A stretch of DNA of 64,000 nucleotides from Pigmentiphaga kullae (GCF_004216695.1 NZ_SGXC01000004.1:124001-188000), one strand, 5' to 3'; positions 1 through 12,789 are shown, numbered from the stretch's first letter. Numbers and translations are program-made. Notes: generated by a model not told the origin, from the letters alone.

Positions 1-285
1 AAGCAGATCTGGTTCCTGCTTCGCATGCAGGGACGCGATTGCGACGTCTGCCTGCGGGCCTCGTCGCATCCGGAGTTCGATGCGTGGCGCTGGAGTTCCT
101 ACTGGGTCCCGCTGGAATCGGTCATCGAATTCAAGCGCGACGTGTATACGCTGGCCCTGAACGAGCTTGCGGTCGTGCTCTTCCGCCGCAACCACGAGAC
201 CCGGTACCTGCGCCAGCACATCGGTTCGCACCGGCGCGGCCAGGGTGAACCGGCGCCCCTGTCCAACGAAGCGCCCGAGGTCTGA
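1..285 (+). CDS. rppH: RNA pyrophosphohydrolase RppH, C-terminal part
   Basis: This is the last 94 residues of a Nudix-family RNA pyrophosphohydrolase, which trims the 5' triphosphate of mRNA to a monophosphate and so triggers decay. The frame is open from base 1 ([20 protein letters not shown]), so the start and the Nudix box lie outside the window. Recognition rests on the RppH-typical block around residues 10-45 ([15 protein letters not shown], then [16 protein letters not shown]), a conserved part of betaproteobacterial RppH. A short basic/proline tail follows. The family call is secure; catalytic residues cannot be checked here. Confidence 0.88.
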   Translation, partial: KQIWFLLRMQGRDCDVCLRASSHPEFDAWRWSSYWVPLESVIEFKRDVYTLALNELAVVLFRRNHETRYLRQHIGSHRRGQGEPAPLSNEAPEV

Positions 286-286
286 G

Positions 287-309
287 CCCCCGCCACCCCC
301 TGGCGGGGG
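287..309 (+). terminator. GC hairpin after rppH
   Basis: A perfect 9-bp inverted repeat (CCCCCGCCA / TGGCGGGGG, loop CCCCC) starts right after the rppH stop codon. There is no following T-run, so it may be a weak terminator or an RNA-stabilising hairpin rather than a classical intrinsic terminator. Confidence 0.4.
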
Positions 310-352
310 TTCGGGTATCGTGTCGGGTGCAACCTGTATATGGAAAACACTT

Positions 353-967
353 ATGCCTAGTCAGTTCGCCGGGGCGCGGCCTCGTCCCGCCCGCCGGGCC
401 CTGCGTGCCGCCGCCTGGGCCGGCGCCGGATGCCTGGCCCTGTTACTCGCCGCCTGCGGCAGCCAGCCGCGCGGCGAGGGCAACTACCTGCTGGACGACA
501 TCGATGCCCAGCGCACCCTGCCCGACGCCGGCTGGGAAGCCCTGAAGTCGGAACTGCCGCCGGTGCCCACCGATGCCGACGTGCTGCCGGTCGAAAACCT
601 GTCGCGCAACGAGCGTTTCCGCTTCGGCGTGGATCCGCGCTCGATCCAGATCGCTCCTGGCCTGATCGTGCGCTACACGCTGCGCGCGGTCAGCGACATG
701 GGGGCCGAGAACATCTCGTACGAATCGGTCCGCTGCGGCACGCGAGAATGGCGCACCGTGGCCCTGTACCGGCCCGGCGCCGGCTGGCAGCGCCCGGTGC
801 ACGACGAATGGCGTCCCTTGCTGCCCAATACGATCCAGCACGTGCTGCGCAATGGCGTGCTGTGCTCGGGCGGCGGTCCGGCCGGCGCCAAGGCGTCGGA
901 CCTGGCCTACCGCGTACGCCACTGGGACCGCTACGCCGACGCCATGGCGGGCCGCAACACGCAGTAG
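353..967 (+). CDS. CNP1-like family lipoprotein
   Basis: Predicted 204-residue lipoprotein of the CNP1-like family, a betaproteobacterial family of unknown function. The ATG at 353 was chosen because it gives an arginine-rich n-region, a hydrophobic core and a lipobox (LLAACGS, cysteine near residue 35); in-frame upstream codons would bury the signal peptide. The mature part carries the aspartate-rich NYLLDDID segment and a conserved central block with WRTVALYRPG. There are two further cysteines in the C-terminal half. It is probably membrane-anchored in the periplasm. Transcribed in the same direction as rppH with a hairpin between them. Confidence 0.72.
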   Translation: MPSQFAGARPRPARRALRAAAWAGAGCLALLLAACGSQPRGEGNYLLDDIDAQRTLPDAGWEALKSELPPVPTDADVLPVENLSRNERFRFGVDPRSIQIAPGLIVRYTLRAVSDMGAENISYESVRCGTREWRTVALYRPGAGWQRPVHDEWRPLLPNTIQHVLRNGVLCSGGGPAGAKASDLAYRVRHWDRYADAMAGRNTQ

Positions 968-1043
968 GGGCGGGCAAAAACAAAAACGCACAGCCTGGGC
1001 TGTGCGCTTGCGTGCCTGATTACAGGCTTGTCGACCAGATCAA

Positions 1044-1120
<77 letters not shown>

Positions 1121-1182
1121 ACTTGTCGGTCCGGCCTGCCGGATACGGGCTGTACAACTTGCCCGGCAGGCCGTCTTTCTTT

Positions 1183-2148
1183 TCAGCGATCTCGGTTGAT
1201 CGCGAAAGCGCAGAATTCTAGCAGAGAATCCCGGAAAGCGGAAACGGGGTAGGTGGAAATCGCCGCGACCGCCGCATCCGCCTCGATCCGGGCCCGGGCG
1301 CGGGTGTAGTCCAGGGCGTCCGATTCCCGGATGGCGGCGGCGACCGCGACGAAATCGCCTTCGCCGTTCTCGATGGCGGTGCGCACCAGCGTCTGCTGCG
1401 CCGGCGTGCCCACGTCCAGCAGGCGGATCAGCGGCAGCGTGGGCTTGCCCTCGCGCAGGTCGTCGCCCAGGTTCTTGCCCAACGCCTCGGCCTCGCCGCT
1501 GTAGTCCAGCACGTCGTCGATCAACTGGAACGCCGTGCCGGCGCGGCGGCCGTATTCCGCCGCCGCGGCTTCCTGCTCGGGCGTGGCGCCCGCCAGCACC
1601 GCGGCCAGCTGGGCCGAGGCCTCGAACAGCCGGGCGGTCTTGTAGCGCACCACCTGCAGGTAGCGTTCTTCGGTCACCAGGGGGTCGTGCACGTTCAGCA
1701 GTTGCAGTACCTCGCCCTCGGCAATGACGTTGGTGGCGTCGGCCAGGATCTGCATGACGCGGACCGAGCCGGTCTCGACCATCATCTGGAACGAGCGGGA
1801 ATGCAGGAAGTCGCCCACCAGCACGCTGGCGGCGTTGCCGAAGACCGCGTTGGCCGTGGCGCGGCCCCGCCGCAGCGCCGATTCGTCGACCACGTCGTCG
1901 TGCAGCAGCGTGGCCGTATGGATGAATTCCACCACCGCGGCCAGCAGATGATGCTGTTGCCCCTCGTAACCCAGCGCCCGGGCGACCATCAGCAGCAGGG
2001 CGGGACGCATCCGCTTGCCGCCCGCGCCGATGATGTAGTCGGCGATGGTGCGGATGAGCGGGACGTCGGAGTCGAGTCGTGCCCGGATGACGGCGTCGAC
2101 GCGCTGCATGTCGTCGGCGATGGGGGCGAACAGGGTCGGCAGGCTCAA
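1183..2148 (-). CDS. ispB: Polyprenyl (octaprenyl) diphosphate synthase IspB
   Basis: Trans-polyprenyl diphosphate synthase that elongates farnesyl diphosphate with isopentenyl diphosphate to make the ubiquinone side chain. Both aspartate-rich motifs are present, DDVVD at residues 84-88 and DDVLD at 211-215, plus GKRMRP at 44-49. I start at TTG (2146-2148), giving LSLPTLFAP at the N-terminus and 321 residues, which matches the family (about 323). The longer reading frame up to 2385 adds low-complexity sequence. No clear Shine-Dalgarno precedes the TTG. An ATG 13 codons downstream is the alternative. Divergent from rplU. Confidence 0.9.
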   Translation of the reverse strand: MSLPTLFAPIADDMQRVDAVIRARLDSDVPLIRTIADYIIGAGGKRMRPALLLMVARALGYEGQQHHLLAAVVEFIHTATLLHDDVVDESALRRGRATANAVFGNAASVLVGDFLHSRSFQMMVETGSVRVMQILADATNVIAEGEVLQLLNVHDPLVTEERYLQVVRYKTARLFEASAQLAAVLAGATPEQEAAAAEYGRRAGTAFQLIDDVLDYSGEAEALGKNLGDDLREGKPTLPLIRLLDVGTPAQQTLVRTAIENGEGDFVAVAAAIRESDALDYTRARARIEADAAVAAISTYPVSAFRDSLLEFCAFAINRDR

Positions 2149-2315
2149 GGGGAATCCGTGGGTAGACTGGCCGTTGCCGGCCAGGTGTGCAACAAAAGCC
2201 GAGATGCAACAACCGGCGGCATGGCGTGACTGGGAGGCCCGCGAGCGGGCGGCGGCGCCCGAAAGCGCCGTGGCAACGAAATTATACCGGGGCTGTGCGT
2301 GGGGCGAGGCCGGGA

Positions 2316-2345
2316 TTGACGCTCCGGCACAACTCCGGTTATAGT
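2316..2345 (+). promoter_or_regulatory. sigma-70-like promoter of rplU-rpmA
   Basis: A -35 box TTGACG (2316-2321) and a -10 box TATAGT (2340-2345) are separated by 18 bp, about 55 bp upstream of the rplU start. It is the best promoter match in the ispB/rplU divergent gap. Confidence 0.6.
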
Positions 2346-2401
2346 CTATGGTTCGACCCCTAATGGGGGCTCGAGCTTTGAACAACCCAAGAGGTCATCC
2401 C

Positions 2402-2713
2402 ATGTACGCGGTCATAAAAACCGGCGGAAAGCAGTATCGCGTTGCCGCTGGCGAAAAGCTGAAAATAGAACAGATACCGGCAGACATCGGGCAAGAGATC
2501 ACGCTGGACCAGGTCCTGGCAGTGGGCGAAGGCGATCAACTCAAGATCGGCGCGCCTCTTCTGTCCGGTGCCGTGGTCACGGCCAAGGTTCTTGCACACG
2601 GTCGCCACGACAAGGTCCGCATCTTCAAGATGCGTCGGCGCAAGCACTACCAGAAGCGCCAAGGCCACCGTCAAAACTACACCGAAATCCAGATCGGCAC
2701 CATTTCCGCCTGA
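2402..2713 (+). CDS. rplU: 50S ribosomal protein L21
   Basis: Ribosomal protein L21, 103 residues, of the large subunit. It starts [20 protein letters not shown] and ends in the conserved basic C-terminal region with [11 protein letters not shown], typical for bacterial L21. The ATG at 2402 is the family start; the open frame extends upstream only through leader sequence. First gene of the usual rplU-rpmA-obgE order. Confidence 0.98.
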   Translation: MYAVIKTGGKQYRVAAGEKLKIEQIPADIGQEITLDQVLAVGEGDQLKIGAPLLSGAVVTAKVLAHGRHDKVRIFKMRRRKHYQKRQGHRQNYTEIQIGTISA

Positions 2714-2781
2714 TGGGAGCCCGGCACGGCCGGGCCCGGAATGTAGGCAAGAATCGGTAACGAACAAGCAGGAGTGCAAAC

Positions 2782-3039
2782 ATGGCACAGAAAAAGGGCG
2801 GCGGTTCGACACGGAACGGCCGCGACTCAGAAGCGAAACGCCTGGGCGTCAAGGCCTACGGCGGTGAATTGATCCCGGCTGGCTCGATCATCGTGCGCCA
2901 GCGCGGCACGCGTTTCCACCCCGGCGTCAACGTCGGCGTGGGCAAGGACCACACCCTGTTCGCGCTGGTCGACGGCCGCGTGCAGTTCGCGGTCAAGGGC
3001 GCCCTGCGCAAGCACACCGTCTCGATCGACCCTGTCTGA
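2782..3039 (+). CDS. rpmA: 50S ribosomal protein L27
   Basis: Ribosomal protein L27, 85 residues, whose N-terminal tail reaches the peptidyl-transferase centre. It begins [20 protein letters not shown], with the invariant GGGST tail and the following RLGVK and [10 protein letters not shown] blocks. A GCAGGAG-type ribosome-binding site sits 7-8 bases before the ATG. It follows rplU by 68 bases. Confidence 0.98.
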   Translation: MAQKKGGGSTRNGRDSEAKRLGVKAYGGELIPAGSIIVRQRGTRFHPGVNVGVGKDHTLFALVDGRVQFAVKGALRKHTVSIDPV

Positions 3040-3042
3040 GGG

Positions 3043-3165
3043 TCCCCCCCTACGCGCTGACGCGCGCCCGGCATGGTGAACCCCCAGCCGCTGCGCGGCA
3101 GCCCCCCGAGGGGGCCGGGGCCCGCCTTGGGGCGGCCCGGCGCCGTGCCCTGGATCTGGGCTCGG
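3043..3165 (+). repeat. GC-rich intergenic repeat, diverged copy R1
   Basis: After the rpmA stop lies a GC-rich block beginning CCCCCCCTACGCGC and containing short inverted repeats such as CAGCCCCCCGAGGGGGC, ending near CCCTGGATC. Its start and end resemble the better-preserved copies at 3331-3402 (inverted) and 13736-13806. It is the most diverged of the three. The rest of this 363-base gap, 3166-3330, holds a G-rich stretch followed by a T8 run at 3247-3254 that could end rpmA transcription; I see no gene in it. Confidence 0.45.
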
Positions 3166-3297
3166 CTTCGTAGGAGTGGATGTGGTTACGGGGAGCCTTG
3201 GCTCCTCGGAAAAATAGCGCCGCTGCGCGATGTTACGCGTGGGGGCTTTTTTTTATGATCGCGCTAGTATTAGTACTTGCACGGTCATTTCTTTTGA

Positions 3298-4614
<1,317 letters not shown>

Positions 4615-4622
4615 GTTCCACG

Positions 4623-5747
4623 ATGAATAGCACTTCAGTGATCGCCGCCGCCCGGCGGGTCGTGATCAAAGTAGGCTCCTCGCTGGTCACCGACGAGGGG
4701 CGTGGCCTGGACCGGCGGGCGCTGCTGCGCTGGGCCGGGCAGATCGCGCACCTGCGCGCGCTGGGCAAGGAAGTGGTCCTGGTGTCCAGCGGCGCCATCG
4801 CGGAAGGCATGCTGCGCCTGGGCTGGGACAAGCGGCCCACGCTGGTGCCCGAACTGCAGGCGGCCGCGGCGGTCGGCCAGATGGGCCTGGCGCAGGCCTA
4901 CGAAAGCGTGTTCGCCGAACATGCGCTGCATACCGCGCAAATCCTGCTCACCCATGAAGACCTGTCTGACCGCACGCGCTACCTGAACGCGCGCTCGACG
5001 CTGTTCACGCTGCTGCGCCTGGGCGTCGTGCCCATCATCAACGAGAACGACACCGTGGTCACGGACGAGATCAAGTTCGGCGACAACGACACGCTGGGCG
5101 CGCTCGTGACCAACCTGATCGAAGCGGACGCGCTGATCATCCTGACCGACCAGGCCGGGCTGTATTCGGCCGACCCGCGCAAGCATCCCGATGCGAAGTT
5201 CGTGTCGCACGCGCGCGCGGGCGAACCGGAGCTGGAGTCCATGGCCGGCGGCGCCGGCAGCAGCCTGGGCAAGGGCGGGATGCTGACCAAGATCCTGGCC
5301 GCCAAGCGGGCGGCCGGCAGCGGCGCGCATACCGTGATCGCGTCGGGCCGCGAACCGGACGTGCTGGTGCGGCTGGCCGGCGGAACCTGCATCGGGACCG
5401 AACTGCGCGCCTCGCTGCCGCTGCTGTCGGCGCGCAAGCAGTGGATCGCCGATCACCTGCAACTGCGGGGCCGCGTCACCGTCGACGAAGGCGCGGCCCT
5501 GGCGCTGACCCGCGACCACAAGAGCCTGTTGTCCATAGGCGTGACGGCGGTCGAGGGCGAGTTCGAGCGCGGCGACGTCGTGGCCTGCGTGGACGCCTCC
5601 GGCAGGGAGCTGGCGCGCGGGCTGATCAATTATTCCTCCGGCGCGACCCGCCGCATCATGCGCCAGCCCTCGAACCGGATCGAGGCGCTGCTGGGCAGCA
5701 TGGAAGAGCCCGAGCTCATGCATCGGGACAACATGGTCATCCGCTGA
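4623..5747 (+). CDS. proB: Glutamate 5-kinase ProB
   Basis: Cytoplasmic kinase making gamma-glutamyl phosphate, the first step of proline synthesis. 374 residues: an amino-acid kinase domain ([10 protein letters not shown] from residue 16, [33 protein letters not shown]) and a C-terminal PUA domain (about 275-365, with the [13 protein letters not shown] region). I start at ATG 4623; a TTG 12 bases upstream would overlap the obgE stop. Full-length two-domain form. A strong hairpin terminator follows. Confidence 0.96.
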   Translation: MNSTSVIAAARRVVIKVGSSLVTDEGRGLDRRALLRWAGQIAHLRALGKEVVLVSSGAIAEGMLRLGWDKRPTLVPELQAAAAVGQMGLAQAYESVFAEHALHTAQILLTHEDLSDRTRYLNARSTLFTLLRLGVVPIINENDTVVTDEIKFGDNDTLGALVTNLIEADALIILTDQAGLYSADPRKHPDAKFVSHARAGEPELESMAGGAGSSLGKGGMLTKILAAKRAAGSGAHTVIASGREPDVLVRLAGGTCIGTELRASLPLLSARKQWIADHLQLRGRVTVDEGAALALTRDHKSLLSIGVTAVEGEFERGDVVACVDASGRELARGLINYSSGATRRIMRQPSNRIEALLGSMEEPELMHRDNMVIR

Positions 5748-5778
5748 CCGCCATTCCCGTATATCGACGACAACAACC

Positions 5779-5830
5779 GAGACGCGGGGGCGACGTTCCG
5801 ATGGACGTCGCCCCCGCGTCTCTGTTATTT
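5779..5830 (+). terminator. Intrinsic terminator of obgE-proB
   Basis: A perfect 18-bp stem, beginning GAGACGCGGGGGCGACGT (5779-5796) with its complement at 5805-5822 and an 8-base loop, is followed by a T-rich tail (TGTTATTTT). Confidence 0.88.
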
Positions 5831-5847
5831 TGTGTACGCTGTACACA
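5831..5847. promoter_or_regulatory. Palindromic operator candidate before the MFS gene
   Basis: TGTGTAC-N3-GTACACA is a perfect 7-bp inverted repeat directly between the proB terminator and the MFS start. The position fits a repressor site. No regulator gene is adjacent, so the protein partner is unknown. Confidence 0.45.
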
Positions 5848-5901
5848 TTTCCTGTTCCCATCCAACCCGCCATGTCGCGCGCCGGCATGAGGAGCTCATC
5901 C

Positions 5902-7338
5902 GTGACTGCCGACCTCGACCGCCGCAAACGCTGGCTGGCCTTGATGGTGTTGTGCCTGGGCGTGCTGATGATCGTGCTCGACACGACCATCGTCAACGTC
6001 GCGCTGCCCTCGATCCGCGACGACCTGAAGTTCTCCGAGACCGCGCTGGTCTGGGTGGTCAACGCCTATATGCTGACCTTCGGCGGCTTCCTGCTGCTGG
6101 GCGGGCGGCTGGGCGACCTGTACGGGCACCGGCGGCTGTTCGTGGCCGGCATCGCGCTGTTCACCGTCGCCTCGCTGGCCTGTGGCCTGGCCCAGTCGCA
6201 GGCCGTGCTGGTGGCGGCGCGCGCGGTGCAGGGCCTGGGCGGCGCGGTGGTGTCCGCGGTGTCGCTGTCCCTGATCATGATGCTGTTTCCCGAGCAGGAG
6301 GACCGCGCCAAGGCCATGGGCGTCTACGGCTTCGTGTGCGCGGGGGGCGGCAGCATAGGCGTGCTGCTGGGGGGCTTCCTCACCAGCGTGCTCAGCTGGC
6401 ACTGGATCTTCCTGGTCAACCTGCCCATAGGCGCGGCCGTCTACGGCCTGTGCATGGCGCTGCTGCCTGCCAGGGGCGGGCAGCCGGGCGAGCGGCTGGA
6501 CATGGCCGGCGCGGCGGCGATTACCGCCTCGCTGATGCTGGCCGTGTATGCCGTGGTCAACGGCAACGAGCGCGGCTGGACCTCGTTCCATACGCTGGGC
6601 CTGCTCGGCGCCGCCGCCGTGCTGCTGGCCGCTTTCCTGGCCATCGAATCCCGGGTGCGCGCACCGCTGATGCCGCTGGGGCTGTTCCGGCTGCGCAACG
6701 TGGCCACGGCCAACGCGGCGGGCGTGCTGTGGGCCGCCGCCATGTTCGCCGTCTTCTTCATTTCCGCGCTGTACCTGCAGGTGGTGCTGGGCTACAGCCC
6801 CATGCAGGTGGGGCTGGCCTTCCTGCCGGCCAACGTGATCATGGCGGTGTTCTCGCTCGGCCTGTCGGCCCGGCTGGTGATGCGCTTCGGCATCCGCACG
6901 CCGCTGGCCTGCGGGCTGGCGGTGGCATCGGTGGGCCTCGCGCTGTTCGCGCGGGCGCCGATCCACGGCGATTTCCTGATCGACGTGCTGCCCGCCATGT
7001 CGCTGCTCGGCCTGGGCGCGGGCATCGCGTTCAACCCCATGCTGCTGGCGGCCATGAATGACGTGGATCCCCGCGATGCCGGGCTGGCCTCGGGGGTGGT
7101 GAACACCTCGTTCATGATGGGGGGCGCGCTGGGCCTGGCCGTGCTGGCCAGCCTGGCGGCCGCGCGCACGAGTTTCCTGCTGGAGCGGGGCGCCGCCCAG
7201 GTGGCCGCGCTGAATGGCGGCTACCAGTTGGCCTTCGCCCTGGGGGCCGCCTGCGGCGCGGTGGCCGCGGTCCTGTGCGCGATGCTGCTGCGCCCGCCCG
7301 CCGCGGCACGGGCGGGGGATTCCGCGTCGGCGGCCTGA
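5902..7338 (+). CDS. MFS drug exporter, DHA2 (EmrB/QacA) family
   Basis: Fourteen-helix type proton-driven exporter of about 478 residues in the inner membrane. The N-terminus contains [13 protein letters not shown], the DHA2 motif D1, then [12 protein letters not shown] (motif A in the first cytoplasmic loop). Motif C-like [11 protein letters not shown] lies in helix 5. I prefer the GTG at 5902 because AGGAG stands 7 bases before it; ATGs at 5872 and 5887 in frame lack a ribosome-binding site. The gene stands alone between the proB terminator and glpK. Substrate cannot be deduced. Confidence 0.85.
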   Translation: MTADLDRRKRWLALMVLCLGVLMIVLDTTIVNVALPSIRDDLKFSETALVWVVNAYMLTFGGFLLLGGRLGDLYGHRRLFVAGIALFTVASLACGLAQSQAVLVAARAVQGLGGAVVSAVSLSLIMMLFPEQEDRAKAMGVYGFVCAGGGSIGVLLGGFLTSVLSWHWIFLVNLPIGAAVYGLCMALLPARGGQPGERLDMAGAAAITASLMLAVYAVVNGNERGWTSFHTLGLLGAAAVLLAAFLAIESRVRAPLMPLGLFRLRNVATANAAGVLWAAAMFAVFFISALYLQVVLGYSPMQVGLAFLPANVIMAVFSLGLSARLVMRFGIRTPLACGLAVASVGLALFARAPIHGDFLIDVLPAMSLLGLGAGIAFNPMLLAAMNDVDPRDAGLASGVVNTSFMMGGALGLAVLASLAAARTSFLLERGAAQVAALNGGYQLAFALGAACGAVAAVLCAMLLRPPAAARAGDSASAA

Positions 7339-7468
7339 CGGCGCGAGGGAACCGGGCGCAGAGGCCACGGCCGGGGCCAGATGCGCGCGGGCGTCGCTCG
7401 CGCTACCATCTGGCCTGCGTCCTGGCCGACGCGTCCACGCAACGCAGGTTTCACCAGGTCTCCTCCGT

Positions 7469-8994
<1,526 letters not shown>

Positions 8995-8998
<4 letters not shown>

Positions 8999-10608
8999 CC
9001 GCGTCCACGCCGGCGCCGCTGCGCACCGACCGGGCCGGATTGCTGGCCCGGCTGGCCGAGCCCCGGCATTACGACGTGGCGGTGATAGGCGGCGGCGCCA
9101 CCGGCCTGGGCGTGGCGCTGGATGCGGCCACGCGAGGCCTGCGCGTGGTGCTGGTCGAGGCCCACGACTTCGCCAAGGGCACGTCCTCGCGCGCGACCAA
9201 GCTCGTGCACGGCGGCGTGCGCTACCTGGAGCAGCGCAATTTCCCGCTGGTGCGCGAGGCCCTGCGTGAACGGCAGATCCTGCTGCGCAACGCGCCGCAC
9301 CTGGCGCAGCCGTTGCCTTTCGTCGTGCCCGCCTACCGGTTCTGGGAACGGCCGTATTACGGCACGGGCCTGGTGCTGTACGACGTGCTGGCCGGCAAGG
9401 CCGGCCTGGGGCGCACGCGCTGGCTGGACACGCGGGCCATCACGGCCCGCCAGCCCGGGCTGCGGACGCAGGGGCTGCGCGGCGGCATCGAATACTGGGA
9501 CGGCCAGTTCGACGACGCCCGGCTGGCCATCGCGCTGGCGCGCACCGCGGCGTGCGCAGGCGCGCTGCTGGTCAACCATTGCGCCGCCGTCGGCCTGATC
9601 CGCGAGCAGGGCAGGGTGGCCGGCGTGCGCTGCGAAGACCGCGAAACCGGCCGTGCGTATGCAGTGCGGGCCGCCTGCGTGGTGAACGCCGCGGGCATCT
9701 GGGTCGATGCCGTGCGACGCCTGGACGCCCGCGTCGAGGCCGCCCAGGACACCCTCCTGTTCAGCCAGGGCGCGCACGTGGTCGTATCGCGCGACTTCCT
9801 GCCCGGGGACCGGGCGCTGCTGGTGCCCCGCACGCGCGACGGCCGGGTGCTGTTCGCGCTGCCCTGGATGGGCAGGACTCTTATCGGCACCACCGACACG
9901 CCCCGGCCCCACCAGGAACTGGAGCCGCGCCCGCTGGCCGAAGAAGTGGACTTCCTGCTGGGCGAGGCCGGCCGCTACCTGGCGCGCGCGCCGGGCGCCG
10001 CCGACGTCTCCAGCGCCTGGGCGGGCTTGCGTCCGCTGGTGCGCCCGGCCGGACACGCCAGCACCAAGGACGTCAGCCGCGAACACGTGGTGCGGGTCGA
10101 TAGCGACGGGCTGGTCACCGTGGCCGGCGGCAAGTGGACCACGTACCGGGCCATGGCCCAGGACACGCTGGATGCCTGCCTGGATGCCGGGCTGGTGCAA
10201 TCCGCCGGCCCCTGCGTGACGGCCGACCATCCCCTGGTGGGCGCCGCGCCGGGCAGGCACAGCATCGGCGATGCCCCGGGCCTGTGGGGGTATGGCGGCG
10301 AAGGGGACGCGGTGCTTGCCCTGCCGGGTGCCGGCCGCGAACTGGGTGGAGGATTGACCGAGGCCATGGTGCGCTTTGCCGCGCGCCACGAATACGCGCG
10401 CACGGTCGAGGACGTGCTGGCGCGCCGTTCGCGCCTGCTGTTCCTGGACGCCCGCCTGGCACGGGAGCTGGCGGGCGAGGTCGGAAGGCTGCTGGCCGAG
10501 GAGACCGGCGCGGAGGCGGGCGCCGGGGCGTTCCGCGAACTGGCGGACAGTTACTTGCGCTGGCCGGCCGATGCGTCCTCGTCGGGCACCACCAGTTTTT
10601 CCAGGTAG
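8995..10608 (+). CDS. glpD: Aerobic glycerol-3-phosphate dehydrogenase
   Basis: Membrane-associated FAD enzyme that oxidises glycerol-3-phosphate to dihydroxyacetone phosphate and passes electrons to quinone. 537 residues: FAD loop [10 protein letters not shown] near residue 25, [18 protein letters not shown], the DGQFDDARL block and a GGKWTTYR motif. I start at TTG 8995, which overlaps the glpK stop as TTGA; no ATG exists before the FAD motif. Translational coupling with glpK is likely. The 3' end overlaps the convergent TetR gene by 58 bases. Confidence 0.93.
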
Positions 10609-11276
10609 GCCAGGTCCTCGCGCAACAGCCGCAGGGATTCCTTGACGTCGGGCACCCGGGCCCGGCGCGATTCGTCGCGCCGCAGGGCATGGATGGCCAT
10701 GTCGGCGATGGCCTCGGCCACTTCCTGCTGGCCCAGGCGCCCGCTGGGCTTGAACCACCACGCGGTCCAGTTGCACATGCCGATCAGCCCGAAGGCCGCG
10801 ACATGCGGGTCGGCCATGCGGAAATGGCCGAGCTGGATGCCGCGCTCGATGATGCCGCTGAAGTCCGCCAGCACGCTGCGGCGCGCCGTGTGCATCGAGG
10901 CGCGCTGGCGCTGCGTGAGGTCCGACTCGTTGCGGTCGGCCACGCGGAACTCGGCCGGGCGCGACAGGATGAGGTTGGCGTAGTCGGTGACCAGCTCGCG
11001 CAGGGCCTCGGCCGGATCACGGTCCTGGCGGGAGACGGCGGCGTTGGCCAGTTCCCGGGCCGAGGTCAGGATTTCCTCGGTCAGCGCCCGCAGGATCGCG
11101 TCCTTGTTCTTGAAATAGTAGTAGACGGCGGTACGGCTCAGACCCAGCGATTCGGCGATGTCCTGCATGCTGGTGCCGCCCGTGCCGCGTTCGATGAAGA
11201 GCTTGGCCGCGGCGTCCAGGATGGCGCCGCGCAGGACTTCCCCTTTCATCGTTGCCTTGGTGGGAAGCTCGTTCAC
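10551..11276 (-). CDS. TetR/AcrR-family transcriptional regulator
   Basis: One-component repressor, 241 residues. The N-terminal HTH reads TSMQDIAESLGLSRTAVYYYF (about residues 35-55), the classical TetR DNA-binding helix pair; the rest is an all-helical ligand/dimer domain. An internal ATG at codon 10 is an alternative start. It is divergent from the hydrolase-led catabolic operon, and two TGACA-containing repeats lie in the gap, so it probably represses that operon and perhaps itself. Its 3' end overlaps glpD tail to tail. Confidence 0.88.
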   Translation of the reverse strand: MNELPTKATMKGEVLRGAILDAAAKLFIERGTGGTSMQDIAESLGLSRTAVYYYFKNKDAILRALTEEILTSARELANAAVSRQDRDPAEALRELVTDYANLILSRPAEFRVADRNESDLTQRQRASMHTARRSVLADFSGIIERGIQLGHFRMADPHVAAFGLIGMCNWTAWWFKPSGRLGQQEVAEAIADMAIHALRRDESRRARVPDVKESLRLLREDLAYLEKLVVPDEDASAGQRK

Positions 11277-11387
11277 GGATAGGGACTTTCCAGGATATGG
11301 GGCAGGAACGGGTGCCGGCCCAGGAGCCGATTATGGCATGTCGAAACCCCGTCTTCCCAGGGAAAACGGGCGCGGCGGCGAGTTTTT

Positions 11388-11433
11388 TTGACACTTCTGT
11401 CTGAATTTCAACGTGTATTGACAGTTAAGTCAA
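11388..11433. promoter_or_regulatory. Putative TetR operators / promoter of the catabolic operon
   Basis: Two related imperfect inverted repeats lie between the TetR gene and the hydrolase: TTGACACTTCTGTCTGA (11388-11404) and TTGACAGTTAAGTCAA (11418-11433). The second also offers a TTGACA -35 box with a weak TCGAAT -10 box 17 bp away, so a bound repressor would cover the promoter. Confidence 0.5.
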
Positions 11434-11495
11434 AAAATAGTCGAATGTGACAAAAGACGGTTGCATCCGCCGTCCGCGTCATCAGGAGACCCATC

Positions 11496-12761
11496 GTGAG
11501 CACCGGCGCCAACGCCCCCCAGCACGTCACCGCAGGCTTCTTGAACACCGACTGGAATCCGCGCGATCTTCCGGCCGGCGCCACCACCCGCAACGTCGTC
11601 CTGCGCACCGATGACGACGCCGCCACCACGGGCTCGCTCTACCTGCCCGCGGGCCCCCGGCCCCGGACCGTCGTGTGCGTGATGCACCCGCGCGAGTTCA
11701 TGGCCTGCCACTACCTCATTCCCGACATCGTCGGCGCCGGCTACGCGGCCTGGTCGCAGGGCGCGCGCTCGGTCGGCAACGACCTGCGCCTGGAGCACGA
11801 GACCGCGCTGCACGACGTGGCCGCCGGCCTGGCCTTCCTGCGGGGCCAGGGGTTCGAGCACATCGTGCTGCTGGGCAACTCGGGCGGCGCCGGCCTGTAT
11901 TCGTTCTATGCCCAGCAGTCGTCGCTGCCGGCCGCCGAGCGCATCGCCCGCACGCCGGGCGGCAAGCCCTCCGGCCTGGCCGGGCTCGACATGCCCCTGG
12001 TCCAGGGCCTGGTGCTGGTGGGCCCGCATCCGGGGCAGGGCGCGCTGCTGATGAACTGCATCGATCCCTCGGTACGGGACGAAGGGGACGCCCTGTCGGT
12101 CGACCCCGCCCTGGATCCGCTGAACCCGGACAACGGCTACCGCCCCGGCGGGCAGGCGCGCTATGCGCCCGGGTTCGTCGCGCGCTACCGGCAGGCGCAG
12201 CGCGACCGGGTCGAGCGGCTGGACGCCCTGGCGCGGCAATCGATCGCGCAGCGGCTGGGCGCGCGCAAGGCGCTCAAGGGCCGCGAGGACGTCTCCCAGG
12301 CCGAGCGCCGCGTGGCCGCCCATACGCCCGTGATGACCGTCTGGCGCACGGACGCCGACCTGCGCTGCCTGGACCTCAGCCTGGATCCGTCGGACCGGCA
12401 TCCCGGTTCGCTGTGGGGCCGCGATCCCTATGCCTCGAACTACGGCGCGGTCGGCTTCGCGCGCTTCTGCACGCCCGAGAGCTGGCTGTCGACCTGGTCC
12501 GGCCTGTCGTCCAACGCCAGCCTGGCCGCGGCCGCGGACGCCATCGTCCAGCCCACCCTGGTCATCGAATACACGGGCGACCAGGCCTGCTTCCCGGGCG
12601 ACGTGCGCGCCATTTACGACGCCCTGGCCACGGCCGACAAGCGCCATCTGCGGGTGCGCGGCGACCATCACGGCCGCGCGCTGGCCGAGGGCGAGGAGCC
12701 GGGCCGCTACGAGGCAGGCCGCCAGCTGGCGGCCTGGCTGCGCGAGCGTTTCGCGCACTGA
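11496..12761 (+). CDS. Alpha/beta-hydrolase-like protein
   Basis: 421-residue protein with an alpha/beta-hydrolase nucleophile elbow, LLGNSGGAGLY (Ser near residue 130), and a late histidine in GDHHGRAL (near 390), compatible with a Ser-Asp-His triad. The GTG start at 11496 follows CAGGAGACCCATC, a usable ribosome-binding site. No signal peptide, so cytoplasmic. First gene of a catabolic run followed by a VOC protein and aryl-acid activation genes; it may cleave an ester or a ring-fission product. Exact substrate unknown. Confidence 0.75.
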   Translation: MSTGANAPQHVTAGFLNTDWNPRDLPAGATTRNVVLRTDDDAATTGSLYLPAGPRPRTVVCVMHPREFMACHYLIPDIVGAGYAAWSQGARSVGNDLRLEHETALHDVAAGLAFLRGQGFEHIVLLGNSGGAGLYSFYAQQSSLPAAERIARTPGGKPSGLAGLDMPLVQGLVLVGPHPGQGALLMNCIDPSVRDEGDALSVDPALDPLNPDNGYRPGGQARYAPGFVARYRQAQRDRVERLDALARQSIAQRLGARKALKGREDVSQAERRVAAHTPVMTVWRTDADLRCLDLSLDPSDRHPGSLWGRDPYASNYGAVGFARFCTPESWLSTWSGLSSNASLAAAADAIVQPTLVIEYTGDQACFPGDVRAIYDALATADKRHLRVRGDHHGRALAEGEEPGRYEAGRQLAAWLRERFAH

Positions 12762-12789
12762 CCACCATCCATACGCAAGGGGAAACGAC

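Noticed and set aside
5896-7368. 490-codon minus-strand open frame over the MFS gene
   Set aside because: Composition is Gln/His/Arg-rich with no recognised motif; the plus strand has unmistakable DHA2 motifs.
7375-7415. 9-bp inverted repeat before glpK as a terminator
   Set aside because: The arms are perfect but the loop is 23 bases and no T-run follows, so a terminator call is not supported.
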